From assembly GCA_019635215.1 (NCBI GenBank), contig JAHBZZ010000004.1, positions 1-64,000 on the forward strand: a stretch of 64,000 nucleotides of DNA, written 5' to 3'. The translations under genes were made by a program, and so were the position numbers. The notes under the pieces are model-generated. The model was not told the origin of the DNA, did not search any database, and worked only from the letters and a program-made list of their open reading frames with translations. The DNA comes from Nitrosomonas sp. (GTDB lineage Bacteria; Pseudomonadota; Gammaproteobacteria; Burkholderiales; Nitrosomonadaceae). This document shows positions 7,856-17,584 of the stretch, piece after piece (the first letter of the stretch is position 1; each line of letters begins with the position of its first letter).

Positions 7856-9078
7856 AGCTGAAAACTATCCTGCCGATCATCATCCTGGTGTGCGGCGTGG
7901 GCATCGCATGGGCGCTCATTACGATTCAGTCCAAATCCGAACGGCCCGAACCGCCGGAAACGGTGCCGCCTGTCACCGTATTGCGCGCCATACCGCAAAT
8001 AGTAACGCTAAATGTGCACACACAGGGAATCATTACACCACGTACCGAAATCGATCTGGTACCGGAAGTCGCTGGACGGGTCACGCGTCTGCATCCGGCG
8101 TTTGTCACCGGTGAAACCTTCAATAAGGGTGATGTTTTGATTGCGATCGATCCACGTGATTATGATCTCGCAATCACCAGCGCCGAAGCACAGGTTGCCA
8201 AGGCCAGACACCGACTGGCGCTTGAAGAAGCTGAATCGGTACAGGCGCGCCATGAATGGGAAACACTGGGCAGCAGACATACGCCTACCCCCCTGATGCT
8301 GCGCGAACCGCAATTGGCCGAAGCGCGCGCAAAACTGAAGGCCGCCAATGCCAGCCTGGCGCAGGCACAACTGCAGCGCAGCCGCTGCGATTGGCGTGCC
8401 CCTTTTACCGGAAAAATACGCAGCAAAACGATCGGCCTGGGACAGTATATGCAGCCAGGCAGTGCCATTGCCCGGCTTTATGCAACGGACACGGCGGAAG
8501 TCCGCCTCCCGCTGGCCATGGATCAGTTGAATTACCTTGCCTTGCCGCAGTATCCGGATACCGGCAAACACAAGCCGGCTGGCGATGACAACAGGCCACG
8601 CGTTTATCTCACCGCACCGTTTTCCGGAACGCAGCAACTCTGGCAGGGACGCATTATCCGCATTGACAGCGCTGTTGATGAAACCACCGGCTTATTCCAT
8701 GCTATCGCTGAAATACATTATCCGCAAAACAACCATGACAACCAGTATCAACTCCTGCCGGGCTTGTTCGTCAACGCTGAAATTGAAGGCCGCAAGCTTG
8801 AAAATATATTCAGGCTGCCACGCGAAGCGGTTACGGCCAGCCGTCAGGTATTGCTGATCGATCAGGATGAACGGATTCGCATACAGCCTGTCAGCATTTT
8901 ACGTATTGAAACAGACCATGTTCTGATCAATGGCGGGCTTAATACCAATGATCTTGTGGCATCAACCGCGATAACCGCGTTCAGCGATGGACTCCGGGTC
9001 AAATCCAGTCTCATTGCGTCTGAAACAACGCCGCAATCAGACAATGCTTTCATATCGCCCGACACAGCCAGACCATGA
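7852..9078 (+). CDS. RND efflux periplasmic adaptor (membrane fusion protein)
   Basis: A 408-residue protein starting at TTG 7852, which overlaps the stop of the outer-membrane factor. An N-terminal hydrophobic segment (residues 4-24) anchors it. The biotinyl-lipoyl-like domain is visible as EVAGRVTRLHPAFVTGETFN and the matching CDWRAPFTGKIRSKTIGLGQ half. An alpha-helical hairpin at about 100-165 separates the halves. Adaptors connect the inner-membrane pump to the exit duct. Its end overlaps the pump gene by 4 bases (ATGA). Confidence 0.92.
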   Translation: MKLKTILPIIILVCGVGIAWALITIQSKSERPEPPETVPPVTVLRAIPQIVTLNVHTQGIITPRTEIDLVPEVAGRVTRLHPAFVTGETFNKGDVLIAIDPRDYDLAITSAEAQVAKARHRLALEEAESVQARHEWETLGSRHTPTPLMLREPQLAEARAKLKAANASLAQAQLQRSRCDWRAPFTGKIRSKTIGLGQYMQPGSAIARLYATDTAEVRLPLAMDQLNYLALPQYPDTGKHKPAGDDNRPRVYLTAPFSGTQQLWQGRIIRIDSAVDETTGLFHAIAEIHYPQNNHDNQYQLLPGLFVNAEIEGRKLENIFRLPREAVTASRQVLLIDQDERIRIQPVSILRIETDHVLINGGLNTNDLVASTAITAFSDGLRVKSSLIASETTPQSDNAFISPDTARP

Positions 9079-12000
9079 GCAAGCTCCAATCATCCGGCCT
9101 GCTGGCTTGGTTTACCGCGAATCCTGTTGCCGCAAATCTGTTAATGGTCATTTTGTTTCTCGGCGGTACGCTGAGTCTGATGCGTATGGACAAACAGGCC
9201 TTTCCGAAATTCGACCCTCCGGTCATCAATATCACTGCGGAATATCCCGGTGCAGGACCGACCGAGGTTGAAGAAAGCGTCTGTATTCCGATTGAAGAAA
9301 TCATTCATGACCTGAACGGCATCAAACAGATTAAAACCATCGCAATCGATGAAAAATGCAGCATTAAAGTATTTGCCGAACAGGATTTCGATGTCAAACA
9401 TTTAGTCAGCAACCTCCGTGCGCGTGCCGAATCGCTGCGGAATCTGCCAAAAGCGGTTGAGCGTATCAATATCGACGATTACAGTTGGGAAACGCCCGCA
9501 ATTACCGTCGTTCTGCGCGGCCATACCGATCAGCTCACCTTGCGGCGGCTGGCTGAAACAGTACGTGACGAATTGAACCGGCTTGACGGCGTGCGGCGTG
9601 CCACGCTCTGGAACCGTGTTGCCTATGAAATTGCCATCGAAGTACCGGCGGCACGATTAAGACAACATCACTTGACACTTGCCGACGTCGCCGAAGCGGT
9701 GCGCAACAGTTCACTTGATTTGCCGGGCGGCGAGATGAAAGCGGAATCAGGCCGGCTGCAATTGCGTTCCAGACATACGGCCTACGACAAAGAACGGCTG
9801 ATTTCATTGATATTGATGACACGCCCTGACGGCAGCGTAGTCCGGCTCGGTGATATTGCCACGATTAACGATGGTTTTGCCGATGTGCATTTTCAGAATA
9901 CCAGTGACGGGGTGCCATCCGAAAGTATCTGGGTAGTCCCTAAGTATGATCTGGTCGAAGTGGCTAATGATGTCACCGGATATGTCAACACCTTGAGCGC
10001 ACAGATGCCGGAAGGCATCGAAATTATCACACGGCGCGATAATGCGCGGTCTTTCAATGAATTGCTCGATCGACTGATGACCGTGGGTATAACCGGTTTC
10101 GCTCTGGTTATGCTGGTATTGATGCTGTTTTTGCGCACACATATCGCCTTCTGGACGGCAATGGGTGTTACTGTCGCTTTTTTTGGCGCATTCTGGCTGT
10201 TGCCGATGGCCGGTGTCAATTTAAACATGCTGACTCTGTTTGGTTTCGTATTGGCTGTCGGCGTGCTCGTAGACGATGCCATCATTGTCAGTGAACGCAT
10301 TCATGCCGTTCAGACACAGGGCAATCCCGGACTGCCGGGTGCAATACTGGGCGTGCACGAGGTTGCCGTACCTGTTGCCATTGGTGTCTGTATTGCGCTG
10401 GTCGCCTTCCTGCCCGGTTATTTTGTCGAACCCAGCTGGGCCACCCGGTTCATGAAACCGGTCGCGACCGTCATGATACTCACGATGGCATTTTCGTTAC
10501 TGGAATCCCTGCTCATTCTACCCGCTCATCTGGCAACACATCATCCATCCCCTGCCGACAATCCGCTGACCCGTATGCGCAGTGCTGTTCAGGGTATGCT
10601 GGATAACTTTATTCACCGGATTTACCGGCCGCTGCTGCGATACCTGATCGACTGGCGGTATACGACACTGGCTGTTTTTGTCGCTGCGCTGATCATCGGT
10701 TATGCCATTGTCAAAGGCGGTCATATCGGCGTTAATCTGCAGGAAGATGTCAGCTACTCCGAATTTCATGTCCATCTTAATCCGCCACTTGGAACACCCT
10801 ATAAAACCATCCAGCAGCGGGTTCAGCAGTTTCTGGATGCACTGGATAAAGTCGAGTCGGAATTGAATCCTGAACCGACACCGCAAATGCCCAGACTGAT
10901 CGAAGGCGTCGAGGTGGTCCTGGATGAAATCGATCCGCAAATCTATGTCGAATTTACTACTGAAGCGCGTAAACGCTTTCATGTACGCGAAATCGTCACC
11001 AACTGGTACCGGCATATCGGTGATTTCGGTGACTTTAAACCCGATTTTCACACACCGACCGAGAAAGAGCTGATCGACCTGGAGATAGAACTGCTGGCAC
11101 AGGACCCGGCAATACTCAATGCAGCGGCCGATGCGCTGAAAACGCACATCATGCGCTATCCCGGCATCGCCGATTTATCCGATTCACGTAAACCGGGAAA
11201 ACCGGAAATCCGCTTCCGGCTGAAACCGGAAGCGGAGCGACTGGGGTTGCGCCTCAAAGATCTGGCGCAACAGGTACGACATGCCTACCATGGTGAAGAA
11301 GCGCAACGTTTCATGCGCAGCCGTTATGAAGTCAAGATTCAGGTACGTCATCCGCGCGAAGAACGCGAAACCATTACCGATCTGCTGGCAATGCCCATCC
11401 GCCTGCCGAACGGCGGTCAGGCGCAACTCGGCATGCTGGCCGATATCGATTTTGCACCCGGCTTTGGCGCACTGATGCGCGCCGACCGCATGGGTGTGGT
11501 AAAACTGCATGTGCAACTGGTGGATTCCCCACCGGTCAGTGCCAGCGTAATCGATCAGGAACTGGCGTCACAATTTTTCCCTGTACTTGAACAGCAGTAC
11601 CACGGCATCAGGATTTCGCGTGGTGAAGCAGCCGAAGAAGCCGACACAATCATGTCGAACCTGAAACGCAATACGCTGATTGCGCTGGCGATTATGTATG
11701 CCCTGCTTGCGGTAACATTCAAATCCTATACCCAACCGCTGCTTTTTTTACTGACTGTTCCAGTTGCCTGGCTGGGCGCAGTGCTGATTCACTGGATAGC
11801 GGGATTGAATTTTTCTTTCCAGTCGCTGATCGGCATGGTAGCGGCAAGCGGAGTCGCTGTTAACGACAGTGTCGTATTACTGCATTTCATTCAAAAAAAA
11901 CGAGCCGAATATACCCATCTTTCCGATCTCATTGTTAATGTGTGCGCCTCCCGCTTCCGCCCTATCCTGCTGGTTGCACTGACTGGCATTGCAGGATTTG

Positions 12001-12194
12001 CACCCATGCTTTTTGAAACCAGTGAACAGGCTAAATTCCTCGTTCCGGTTACGCTCTCCCTGACTGCCGGCCTGAGCTTCGGCATGATCGCAACGCTGGT
12101 GCTTGTCCCTGTCTGTTATGCGGTGCTCTCCGACACACAGCAATTACTGATTCGATTCAAAAAAACCACATCGAAACCTTTGCAAAACCTCTGA
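9075..12194 (+). CDS. RND family efflux permease (AcrB/HAE1-like)
   Basis: A 1039-residue inner-membrane proton antiporter. The expected 12-helix, two-lobed plan is visible, with periplasmic loops after helices 1 and 7. Helix 4 carries the proton-relay aspartates in AVGVLVDDAIIVSERI, and the N-terminus shows NPVAANLLMVILFLGG. The adaptor and outer-membrane factor sit directly upstream with ATGA/TTGA overlaps, so all three are one operon ending at a terminator at 12295. The substrate cannot be predicted; the divergent sequence resembles the general MdtB/AcrB class rather than a heavy-metal CusA type. Confidence 0.92.
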   Translation: MSKLQSSGLLAWFTANPVAANLLMVILFLGGTLSLMRMDKQAFPKFDPPVINITAEYPGAGPTEVEESVCIPIEEIIHDLNGIKQIKTIAIDEKCSIKVFAEQDFDVKHLVSNLRARAESLRNLPKAVERINIDDYSWETPAITVVLRGHTDQLTLRRLAETVRDELNRLDGVRRATLWNRVAYEIAIEVPAARLRQHHLTLADVAEAVRNSSLDLPGGEMKAESGRLQLRSRHTAYDKERLISLILMTRPDGSVVRLGDIATINDGFADVHFQNTSDGVPSESIWVVPKYDLVEVANDVTGYVNTLSAQMPEGIEIITRRDNARSFNELLDRLMTVGITGFALVMLVLMLFLRTHIAFWTAMGVTVAFFGAFWLLPMAGVNLNMLTLFGFVLAVGVLVDDAIIVSERIHAVQTQGNPGLPGAILGVHEVAVPVAIGVCIALVAFLPGYFVEPSWATRFMKPVATVMILTMAFSLLESLLILPAHLATHHPSPADNPLTRMRSAVQGMLDNFIHRIYRPLLRYLIDWRYTTLAVFVAALIIGYAIVKGGHIGVNLQEDVSYSEFHVHLNPPLGTPYKTIQQRVQQFLDALDKVESELNPEPTPQMPRLIEGVEVVLDEIDPQIYVEFTTEARKRFHVREIVTNWYRHIGDFGDFKPDFHTPTEKELIDLEIELLAQDPAILNAAADALKTHIMRYPGIADLSDSRKPGKPEIRFRLKPEAERLGLRLKDLAQQVRHAYHGEEAQRFMRSRYEVKIQVRHPREERETITDLLAMPIRLPNGGQAQLGMLADIDFAPGFGALMRADRMGVVKLHVQLVDSPPVSASVIDQELASQFFPVLEQQYHGIRISRGEAAEEADTIMSNLKRNTLIALAIMYALLAVTFKSYTQPLLFLLTVPVAWLGAVLIHWIAGLNFSFQSLIGMVAASGVAVNDSVVLLHFIQKKRAEYTHLSDLIVNVCASRFRPILLVALTGIAGFAPMLFETSEQAKFLVPVTLSLTAGLSFGMIATLVLVPVCYAVLSDTQQLLIRFKKTTSKPLQNL

Positions 12195-12294
12195 CTTCAT
12201 CAGATAACGCGAAGCGTAGTATGTTTGAAGTATTTTAATTTTGCTGAATATTAACTTTGTGCAAACAGTCTATATAGGTCTACTATTTTTTGAT

Positions 12295-12332
12295 AACAGT
12301 GACTTAATTTAAACTAAATCACTGTTTTTTTT
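12295..12332 (+). terminator. Rho-independent terminator after the RND operon
   Basis: An inverted repeat, AACAGTGACTTAATTT paired with AAACTAAATCACTGTT, is followed by a run of T to about 12332. It lies 100 bases after the efflux permease stop. It may also stop minus-strand transcription of tRNA-Lys, although the T run is best on the plus strand. Confidence 0.75.
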
Positions 12333-12407
12333 GGTAGGTCGTGCGCGATTCGAACGCGCGACCAACGGATTAAAAGTCCGCTGCTCTACCAGCTGAGCTA
12401 ACGACCC
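12332..12407 (-). tRNA. tRNA-Lys (anticodon TTT)
   Basis: The reverse strand gives a complete 76-base cloverleaf starting GGGTCGTTAGCTCAGCTGGT and ending with encoded CCA. The anticodon loop is CTTTTAA, giving anticodon TTT for lysine. The T arm GCGCG-TTCGAAT-CGCGC is perfect. The acceptor stem has one G-U pair at position 1-72, unlike the usual G-C. Confidence 0.96.
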
Positions 12408-12423
12408 GAAAAAGAAAGACGGG

Positions 12424-12452
12424 ATTATACCTCATCGAACTTTAATGCCCAA
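12424..12452 (-). promoter_or_regulatory. Promoter of tRNA-Lys
   Basis: On the minus strand TTGGGC (12447-12452) and a perfect TATAAT (12424-12429) are separated by 17 bases. The -10 box lies 16 bases before the first base of the tRNA. Spacing and -10 sequence are near ideal for sigma70. Confidence 0.7.
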
Positions 12453-12550
12453 GTAGTTTGTATCAATTTTCTGATACTGACAGATTGTTATTGTTTTGAG
12501 CGCTTTCAAATTTTTTTGGATTTAACAGATTTCGGCATTATTATTTAAAA

Positions 12551-13303
12551 ATGCGAAAGAAAAATACATCAATTCGAAAAACGGCACGTGATAACAGAAG
12601 ATATTCGAGTATAAACATTGGCCGCTGGTTTTTGAAACTGTCTTTGTGGACGATTTATGCCATTCTTTTGTACCAGTTCTGGTTGCTTTTTCATGTGCTT
12701 TATTGGAAACATAACAATCCTCAAAGCACCGCATTTATGGAACGTCAGTTGCAAATCTTACATGAAGATCGTTCAACTGCGATATTGCATCACCAGTGGG
12801 TATCTTATCGACATATTTCGGATGCGATGAAACGGGCGGTAGTTGCTGCCGAAGACAGTCACTTTTTACAGCACAGTGGATTTGATTATGAAGCTATCTG
12901 GAATGCCTTTAAAAAGAATCGCGCGCAGGGTAGTATCACCGCTGGTGGATCTACCATCAGTCAGCAATTGGCCAAAAATCTTTTTCTGTCTGATGATAAG
13001 TCTTTTTTGCGCAAAGCGCAGGAAGCGATTATCACCATTATGCTGGAGCAAGTTATGTCTAAACAGCGTATCTTGGAAATTTACTTGAATGTCATTGAAT
13101 GGGGTAACGGCGTGTTTGGTGTGGAAGCGGCTGCGCAGCATTATTTCAGCCGATCCGCCGCCGCTCTTGCACCCCATCAGGCGGCCTTGCTGGCGGCAAT
13201 GATTCCCCAGCCGCGTTATTATGACAATAATCGGGATTCGCTTCATCTGTTAAAAAAAAGAGACATACTGCTTAAGCGCTTGCATTCCACAAAAATTCCT
13301 TGA
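12551..13303 (+). CDS. mtgA: Monofunctional peptidoglycan transglycosylase
   Basis: A 250-residue family 51 glycosyltransferase. One membrane helix lies at about 28-50, after a basic start. The catalytic motif AVVAAEDSHFLQHSGFDY places the general base at E101, and the second motif GGSTISQQLAKNLFL with the third EIYLNVIEWGNGVFGVEAAA is complete. It polymerises lipid II glycan chains and lacks a transpeptidase domain. The length is normal for MtgA. Confidence 0.95.
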   Translation: MRKKNTSIRKTARDNRRYSSINIGRWFLKLSLWTIYAILLYQFWLLFHVLYWKHNNPQSTAFMERQLQILHEDRSTAILHHQWVSYRHISDAMKRAVVAAEDSHFLQHSGFDYEAIWNAFKKNRAQGSITAGGSTISQQLAKNLFLSDDKSFLRKAQEAIITIMLEQVMSKQRILEIYLNVIEWGNGVFGVEAAAQHYFSRSAAALAPHQAALLAAMIPQPRYYDNNRDSLHLLKKRDILLKRLHSTKIP

Positions 13304-13445
13304 ACAATTTTTTTGTTTCTTTGTTACATTTGAAACCGGACAAACGCTGGTCAGTCCAACAAAGATTTATATAGAGAAGAAGGTGTTATTGACTCTCGCT
13401 GGCTTAGCATAATTTTTTAAATGTTCCCAAAACAATTTGCCCATC

Positions 13446-14888
13446 ATGACAGAAGAAAGTAATAACAAGAATAATGAAAAGCTGCAGACATATTTGCAGC
13501 GCGTCATTGAGCTGCTGAGCAAATACAAACTGCTGGAGGGTTTTGTCAATCTGCAGGATGAATTGGATGAAACACTGACTGATTCTTCCGTGCAGAAAAA
13601 GAATCTGGATGAGTTGCAGCAATTGCTGGACAAGCTGCATCCGGCAGATATCGCCCATATTCTGGAAGCCTTGCCATTGGAAGACAGATTGATGATCTGG
13701 GGAATGGTCAAACCGGAATATGACGGTGAAGTATTGCTGGAGGCATCCGATGCGGTGCGGGAGACACTGATTACCGACATGGGTACGCAGGAATTGGTCG
13801 CCGCAGCAGAACAACTTGATGCGGACGAAATCGCCGATCTTGCACCGGATTTGCCGCAGGATGTCATGGAGGATGTGTTCCGTTCGTTACCGATCGCAGA
13901 ACGCGAGCAATTGCGTGCAGCGATGTCGTATCCCGAAGATTCCGTTGGCGCTTTGATGGATTTTGATGTGATAACCGTGCGCGAAGATGTGCGCCTTGAA
14001 GTTGTGTTGCGTTATTTACGGCGTCTGGAAGAGCTGCCGGATCATACCGATCAATTATTTGTGGTTGACCGGGATGAGCATTTAAAGGGGGTTTTGCTGA
14101 TTAGTAAGATTTTGGTCAGTGATCCGGATACCCTGGTGGAAAATGTCATGTCCAAAGAGATTATTACATTGCATCCGGGCGACAAGGCGCAGGACGCAGC
14201 GTACGCGTTTGAACGTTATGATCTGGTATCCGCATCCATTATCGATCATGACAAAAAACTGCTGGGCAGAGTGACTGTTAACACGGTGATTGACTATATC
14301 CGTGAAAAGTCGGAAAACAAAGCGCTGCATCTGGCCGGTTTGCGGGAAGAGGAAGATCTTTTTGCCCCGGTGCTGAAAAGTGTCAGGAATCGCTGGGTGT
14401 GGCTTGCCATTAATCTTGTCACGGCGTTTGTCGCTTCACGTGTCATAGGCTTATTCGAAGACTCTATCGAAAAACTCGTTGCGCTTGCGGCTCTGATGCC
14501 TATCATCGCAGGTATCGGCGGCAATTCGGGTAATCAGACGATTACCATGATTGTACGCGCATTGGCTTTGGATCAAATCAATTCCGGCAGCGCTTGGAAG
14601 CTTATCCGCAAGGAAATCGGCGTAAGTATTGTGAATGGGCTGGTATGGGGCGCCGTAGTCGGTTTGTTTACTTTTGCGATTTATCAGAATATTGAACTGG
14701 GTCTGGTAATGATGCTGGCCATGTTGTTGAATCTGTTGCTTGCGGCGCTGCTTGGTGTACTTATTCCGATGACGCTGCGCAAATTTGGCCGTGACCCTGC
14801 ACTGGGTTCCAGTGTTTTGATTACAGCGGTTACCGACAGTGGCGGCTTTTTTATTTTTCTGAGTCTTGCGACACTCTTTTTGCTATAA
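13446..14888 (+). CDS. mgtE: MgtE-family magnesium transporter
   Basis: The ATG at 13446 gives 480 residues; a TTG at 13437 is an alternative and no strong ribosome site decides. Domain order is typical: an N-terminal helical domain with LHPADIAHILEALPLEDRLM, a tandem CBS region at about 140-265, then five membrane helices from about 290. The pore-lining helix signature GIGGNSGNQTITMIVRALAL is intact. MgtE is a Mg2+-gated channel in which the cytosolic domains close the pore when magnesium is high. It appears to be a single-gene unit. Confidence 0.94.
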   Translation: MTEESNNKNNEKLQTYLQRVIELLSKYKLLEGFVNLQDELDETLTDSSVQKKNLDELQQLLDKLHPADIAHILEALPLEDRLMIWGMVKPEYDGEVLLEASDAVRETLITDMGTQELVAAAEQLDADEIADLAPDLPQDVMEDVFRSLPIAEREQLRAAMSYPEDSVGALMDFDVITVREDVRLEVVLRYLRRLEELPDHTDQLFVVDRDEHLKGVLLISKILVSDPDTLVENVMSKEIITLHPGDKAQDAAYAFERYDLVSASIIDHDKKLLGRVTVNTVIDYIREKSENKALHLAGLREEEDLFAPVLKSVRNRWVWLAINLVTAFVASRVIGLFEDSIEKLVALAALMPIIAGIGGNSGNQTITMIVRALALDQINSGSAWKLIRKEIGVSIVNGLVWGAVVGLFTFAIYQNIELGLVMMLAMLLNLLLAALLGVLIPMTLRKFGRDPALGSSVLITAVTDSGGFFIFLSLATLFLL

Positions 14889-14970
14889 GAAAACAATCTT
14901 CAGTTCAATGCGAATTTTAGAATTTGAGATCAATCCCGTAAAAATTAGGTATTACCGAAAAAGACTCTCC

Positions 14971-14999
14971 TTGACGCATTCAATCTGCCTGACTAAGAT
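14971..14999 (+). promoter_or_regulatory. Predicted promoter of the cytochrome P460 gene
   Basis: TTGACG at 14971-14976 and TAAGAT at 14994-14999 are 17 bases apart. They lie 68 bases before the chosen start at 15067. This also supports the short start rather than the long open frame that begins at 14866, which would put the promoter inside the gene. Confidence 0.55.
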
Positions 15000-15066
15000 G
15001 GCGCTGGAAAACAAGCAGCTTGAGTTGTTTTCTATGCTTTTTATTAACCATTTAAAGGGCTTGATT

Positions 15067-15636
15067 ATGTCAAAGTTTAAAAAAGCTTTATTATGCAGTA
15101 TCGCTCCAATGCTGGTAGTCGGAATGATCGGTGTTACGACACAGGCAGTGGCTTCCGGTGAAAGATTGTATGGCCGATTCACAAAAGATAACGAATTGTA
15201 TACACCAAGAGATTATCGTGAATGGGTTTTCATTGGTTCAAATGTGACACCCAATGACATGAATGACGGCGCAGCCGCATTCCCAGAATTTCACAATGTT
15301 TATATTGATCCAGGCAGCTATGCACACTGGAAAAAGACTGGCGAATTCCGTAGCGGTACAATAATTGTCAAAGAATTGGCGAGCGTTGGTACGAAAGAAG
15401 CACCCAGTGGGCACGGTTACTTCCAAGGTGAATATGGGGGTATCGCCGCAATGGTCAAGGATGCAAAACGCTATCCGGACAAACCGGGCAATTGGGCTTA
15501 TTTAGGTTTCTCGGCGGATTCCAGACATGGCGCAATCCAGGAAGAATCAGCGTGCTCGGCATGTCATCAGCAAAGTGCGGCACAAGACCAGGTCTTTACA
15601 CAATTCTATCCTGTATTACGTGCAGCAAAACCATAA
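15067..15636 (+). CDS. Cytochrome P460
   Basis: The ATG at 15067 gives 189 residues with a Sec signal peptide (about 1-29, ending QAVA). The body matches cytochrome P460: DYREWVFIGSNVTPNDMNDG, then VYIDPGSYAHWKKTGEFRSG. One of K89/K90 corresponds to the lysine that cross-links to the haem in the Nitrosomonas europaea protein. The haem motif CSACH is C163, C166, H167, followed by FTQFYPVLRAA. The periplasmic enzyme oxidises hydroxylamine, giving N2O in vitro, and may detoxify hydroxylamine or NO. The cross-linking lysine distinguishes it from cytochrome c'-beta. Confidence 0.93.
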   Translation: MSKFKKALLCSIAPMLVVGMIGVTTQAVASGERLYGRFTKDNELYTPRDYREWVFIGSNVTPNDMNDGAAAFPEFHNVYIDPGSYAHWKKTGEFRSGTIIVKELASVGTKEAPSGHGYFQGEYGGIAAMVKDAKRYPDKPGNWAYLGFSADSRHGAIQEESACSACHQQSAAQDQVFTQFYPVLRAAKP

Positions 15637-15691
15637 GCCCATAAGCCGGTTTACGTTCTTAAGTAATCAGGCATACGAAAATTAGTAGCAT

Positions 15692-15737
15692 AAAACGGAT
15701 GGCTGCCAGTCGAGCGGCTATCCGTTTTCGTTTTTTG
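15692..15737 (+). terminator. Rho-independent terminator after cytochrome P460
   Basis: AAAACGGAT-GGC pairs with GCT-ATCCGTTTT around a short loop, followed by CGTTTTTTG. It lies 56 bases after the cytochrome stop and ahead of the convergent gloB. Confidence 0.8.
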
Positions 15738-15797
15738 AATACTCATATTTTATTTCCGGACAAATCTGAAATTTCCTCGTGATCTTTTACCGGTTTG

Positions 15798-16589
15798 TCA
15801 GAAAACATTTTTCCATTTACGTAATGCGGTAAAGACCTCAACAGGATCAATGAGCTTCTCTCCAGTGAATTGTTCCGCAGCGTGGATAATTTCAAGATGC
15901 TGGCAACGCAAAAATGGATTACAGGCTTTTTCCGTTGCCATGTCAGTAGGCAGTGTCGGTAAATGTTGTTGCCGCATTTTTTTTGCCTGCTGTTCCAATT
16001 TTCGTAACTCATCATTACCCGGTTCTGCAACTCTGGCGAAGCTGATGTTTCCAAGTGTATATTCATGCGTACAGTAAACCAATGTATCATCCGGCAAGGA
16101 AGCCAGCTTTTGCAGAGAGTCGTACATCTGCTGTGGCGTGCCTTCGAAAATACGGCCACAACCGCAGGCAAACAATGTATCGCCGCAAAACAGCATATTT
16201 CTCAACTGAGTGGCGGTGAAATATGCGATATGACCGCGTGTATGGCCGGGTATTTCCAGGACATCAAACGTTAATGCCAAGGGTGTGAGCTGGATACGAT
16301 CCCCTTCCCGTACGGGGTGAGTAACCGTGGGTATTTTTTCTTGCAGCGGACCATAGACAGGCAAATTATAGCGTTCAAGTAATTGAAGGTTGCCGCCGGT
16401 ATGATCGCTGTGATGATGTGTGATTAAAATGGCAATGGGTTGTAAGTGGTGTGATTCCAGGTAATCTATAACAGGTGCCGCGTCCCCCGGATCGACGATT
16501 ACTGCATGCACAGTAGTATGAATAATCCAGATATAATTATCTCTGAAGGCGGGAAGAGGATAGATTTTCAATTTATTTATCTCGGTCAT
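15798..16589 (-). CDS. gloB: Hydroxyacylglutathione hydrolase (glyoxalase II)
   Basis: The start at 16589 (MTEINKLKIYPLPAFRDNYI) gives 263 residues, the family's usual size; the open frame reaches further upstream but without homology. The metallo-beta-lactamase motif THHHSDHTGG lies at residues 57-66, with H58, H60, D62 and H63 as metal ligands. GHTRGHI and FCGDTLFACGCGR carry the remaining ligands. It hydrolyses S-lactoylglutathione to lactate and glutathione in methylglyoxal detoxification. It is divergent from the methyltransferase-rnhA-dnaQ group, as in Escherichia coli. Confidence 0.95.
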   Translation of the reverse strand: MTEINKLKIYPLPAFRDNYIWIIHTTVHAVIVDPGDAAPVIDYLESHHLQPIAILITHHHSDHTGGNLQLLERYNLPVYGPLQEKIPTVTHPVREGDRIQLTPLALTFDVLEIPGHTRGHIAYFTATQLRNMLFCGDTLFACGCGRIFEGTPQQMYDSLQKLASLPDDTLVYCTHEYTLGNISFARVAEPGNDELRKLEQQAKKMRQQHLPTLPTDMATEKACNPFLRCQHLEIIHAAEQFTGEKLIDPVEVFTALRKWKNVF

Positions 16590-16809
16590 AGTCGGGTAGG
16601 TTGACTCTGCTGGCGATGCATATGTTATTTTAATCCGATTACATTCACTGAGTGAAAATTCCAAAAAAGATATCGTATGCCGCCGTACCTGATGTTACTT
16701 ATGATTATTGTGTTCTTCCTGGAACTTGCTGTAAATATTACAAATCTCATTATTTGATTCATTTAGAATAAATTTTTGATCGTCATAAATTGCTTCTTAA
16801 TTAACCGGC

Positions 16810-17550
16810 ATGGCTGAACAGACAGTATATAACGTACAGGCATCATTGACAGACCCATGCTGGTTCGCCACATCACTGGGGCAATATATTATCAATAGTG
16901 AGTTCAGGTATTTTGACCAGACAGTGGCTAATATTTTTGGCTACAACGCAATGCAGCTGGGCTTGCCGCACTATGATTTTTTACGGGCGAATCGCATGCC
17001 GCTCAGATTCTCCGCGGGTTATGAACATGCTGCGGTGCTGCGTACACAGGTTGATCATCTGCCTATTTCCAGTGACAGTATTGATCTTGTGATTATACCG
17101 CACGTGCTTGAATTTAATGCCAATCCGCATCAAATCCTGCGGGAAGTTTATCGTATTTTAATTCCTGAGGGACATGTCGTCATATCCGGGTTTAATCCTT
17201 TCAGTCTGTGGGGTCTGCACCGGTATTTCGCATCCAGCCGCAACGAATTTCCCTGGAACGGGAATTTTATTGCTTTGCCGCGTTTGAAAGACTGGCTGAA
17301 ATTACTCAATTTTGAAATGAGAGGAGGCAAGCTATGCTGTTATACACCCCCTTTCACCAAGGAAAACTGGCGTAAGCGTTTTAAATTCATGGAAGACGCA
17401 GGTGACCGCTGGTGGCCGATTTCCGGTGGTATTTATTTTTTGCATGCGGTAAAACACAAACACTGCATGCATCTTATTAAGCCAAGCTGGAAAAACAGCC
17501 TGGCTGGAAGAAGAAAAATAGTAGCCGCCACACAACGTACCAAACAATAA
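16810..17550 (+). CDS. SAM-dependent methyltransferase, YafS-like
   Basis: A 246-residue class I methyltransferase of the UbiE/YafS type. [20 protein letters not shown] followed by [20 protein letters not shown] is the acidic-strand and post-motif region that methyltransferase family 11 domains share. The first SAM-binding glycine loop is weak, as in YafS. It sits between gloB and rnhA, the same position as yafS in Escherichia coli, so orthology is likely. The substrate is unknown. Confidence 0.85.
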   Translation: MAEQTVYNVQASLTDPCWFATSLGQYIINSEFRYFDQTVANIFGYNAMQLGLPHYDFLRANRMPLRFSAGYEHAAVLRTQVDHLPISSDSIDLVIIPHVLEFNANPHQILREVYRILIPEGHVVISGFNPFSLWGLHRYFASSRNEFPWNGNFIALPRLKDWLKLLNFEMRGGKLCCYTPPFTKENWRKRFKFMEDAGDRWWPISGGIYFLHAVKHKHCMHLIKPSWKNSLAGRRKIVAATQRTKQ

Positions 17551-17584
17551 TATTCAAACCGCGATAAAACGGCGGTTTTCTCAA

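Noticed and set aside
13304-13445. A magnesium riboswitch upstream of mgtE
   Set aside because: The leader is only about 140 bases and shows no recognisable M-box elements; no structure could be computed.
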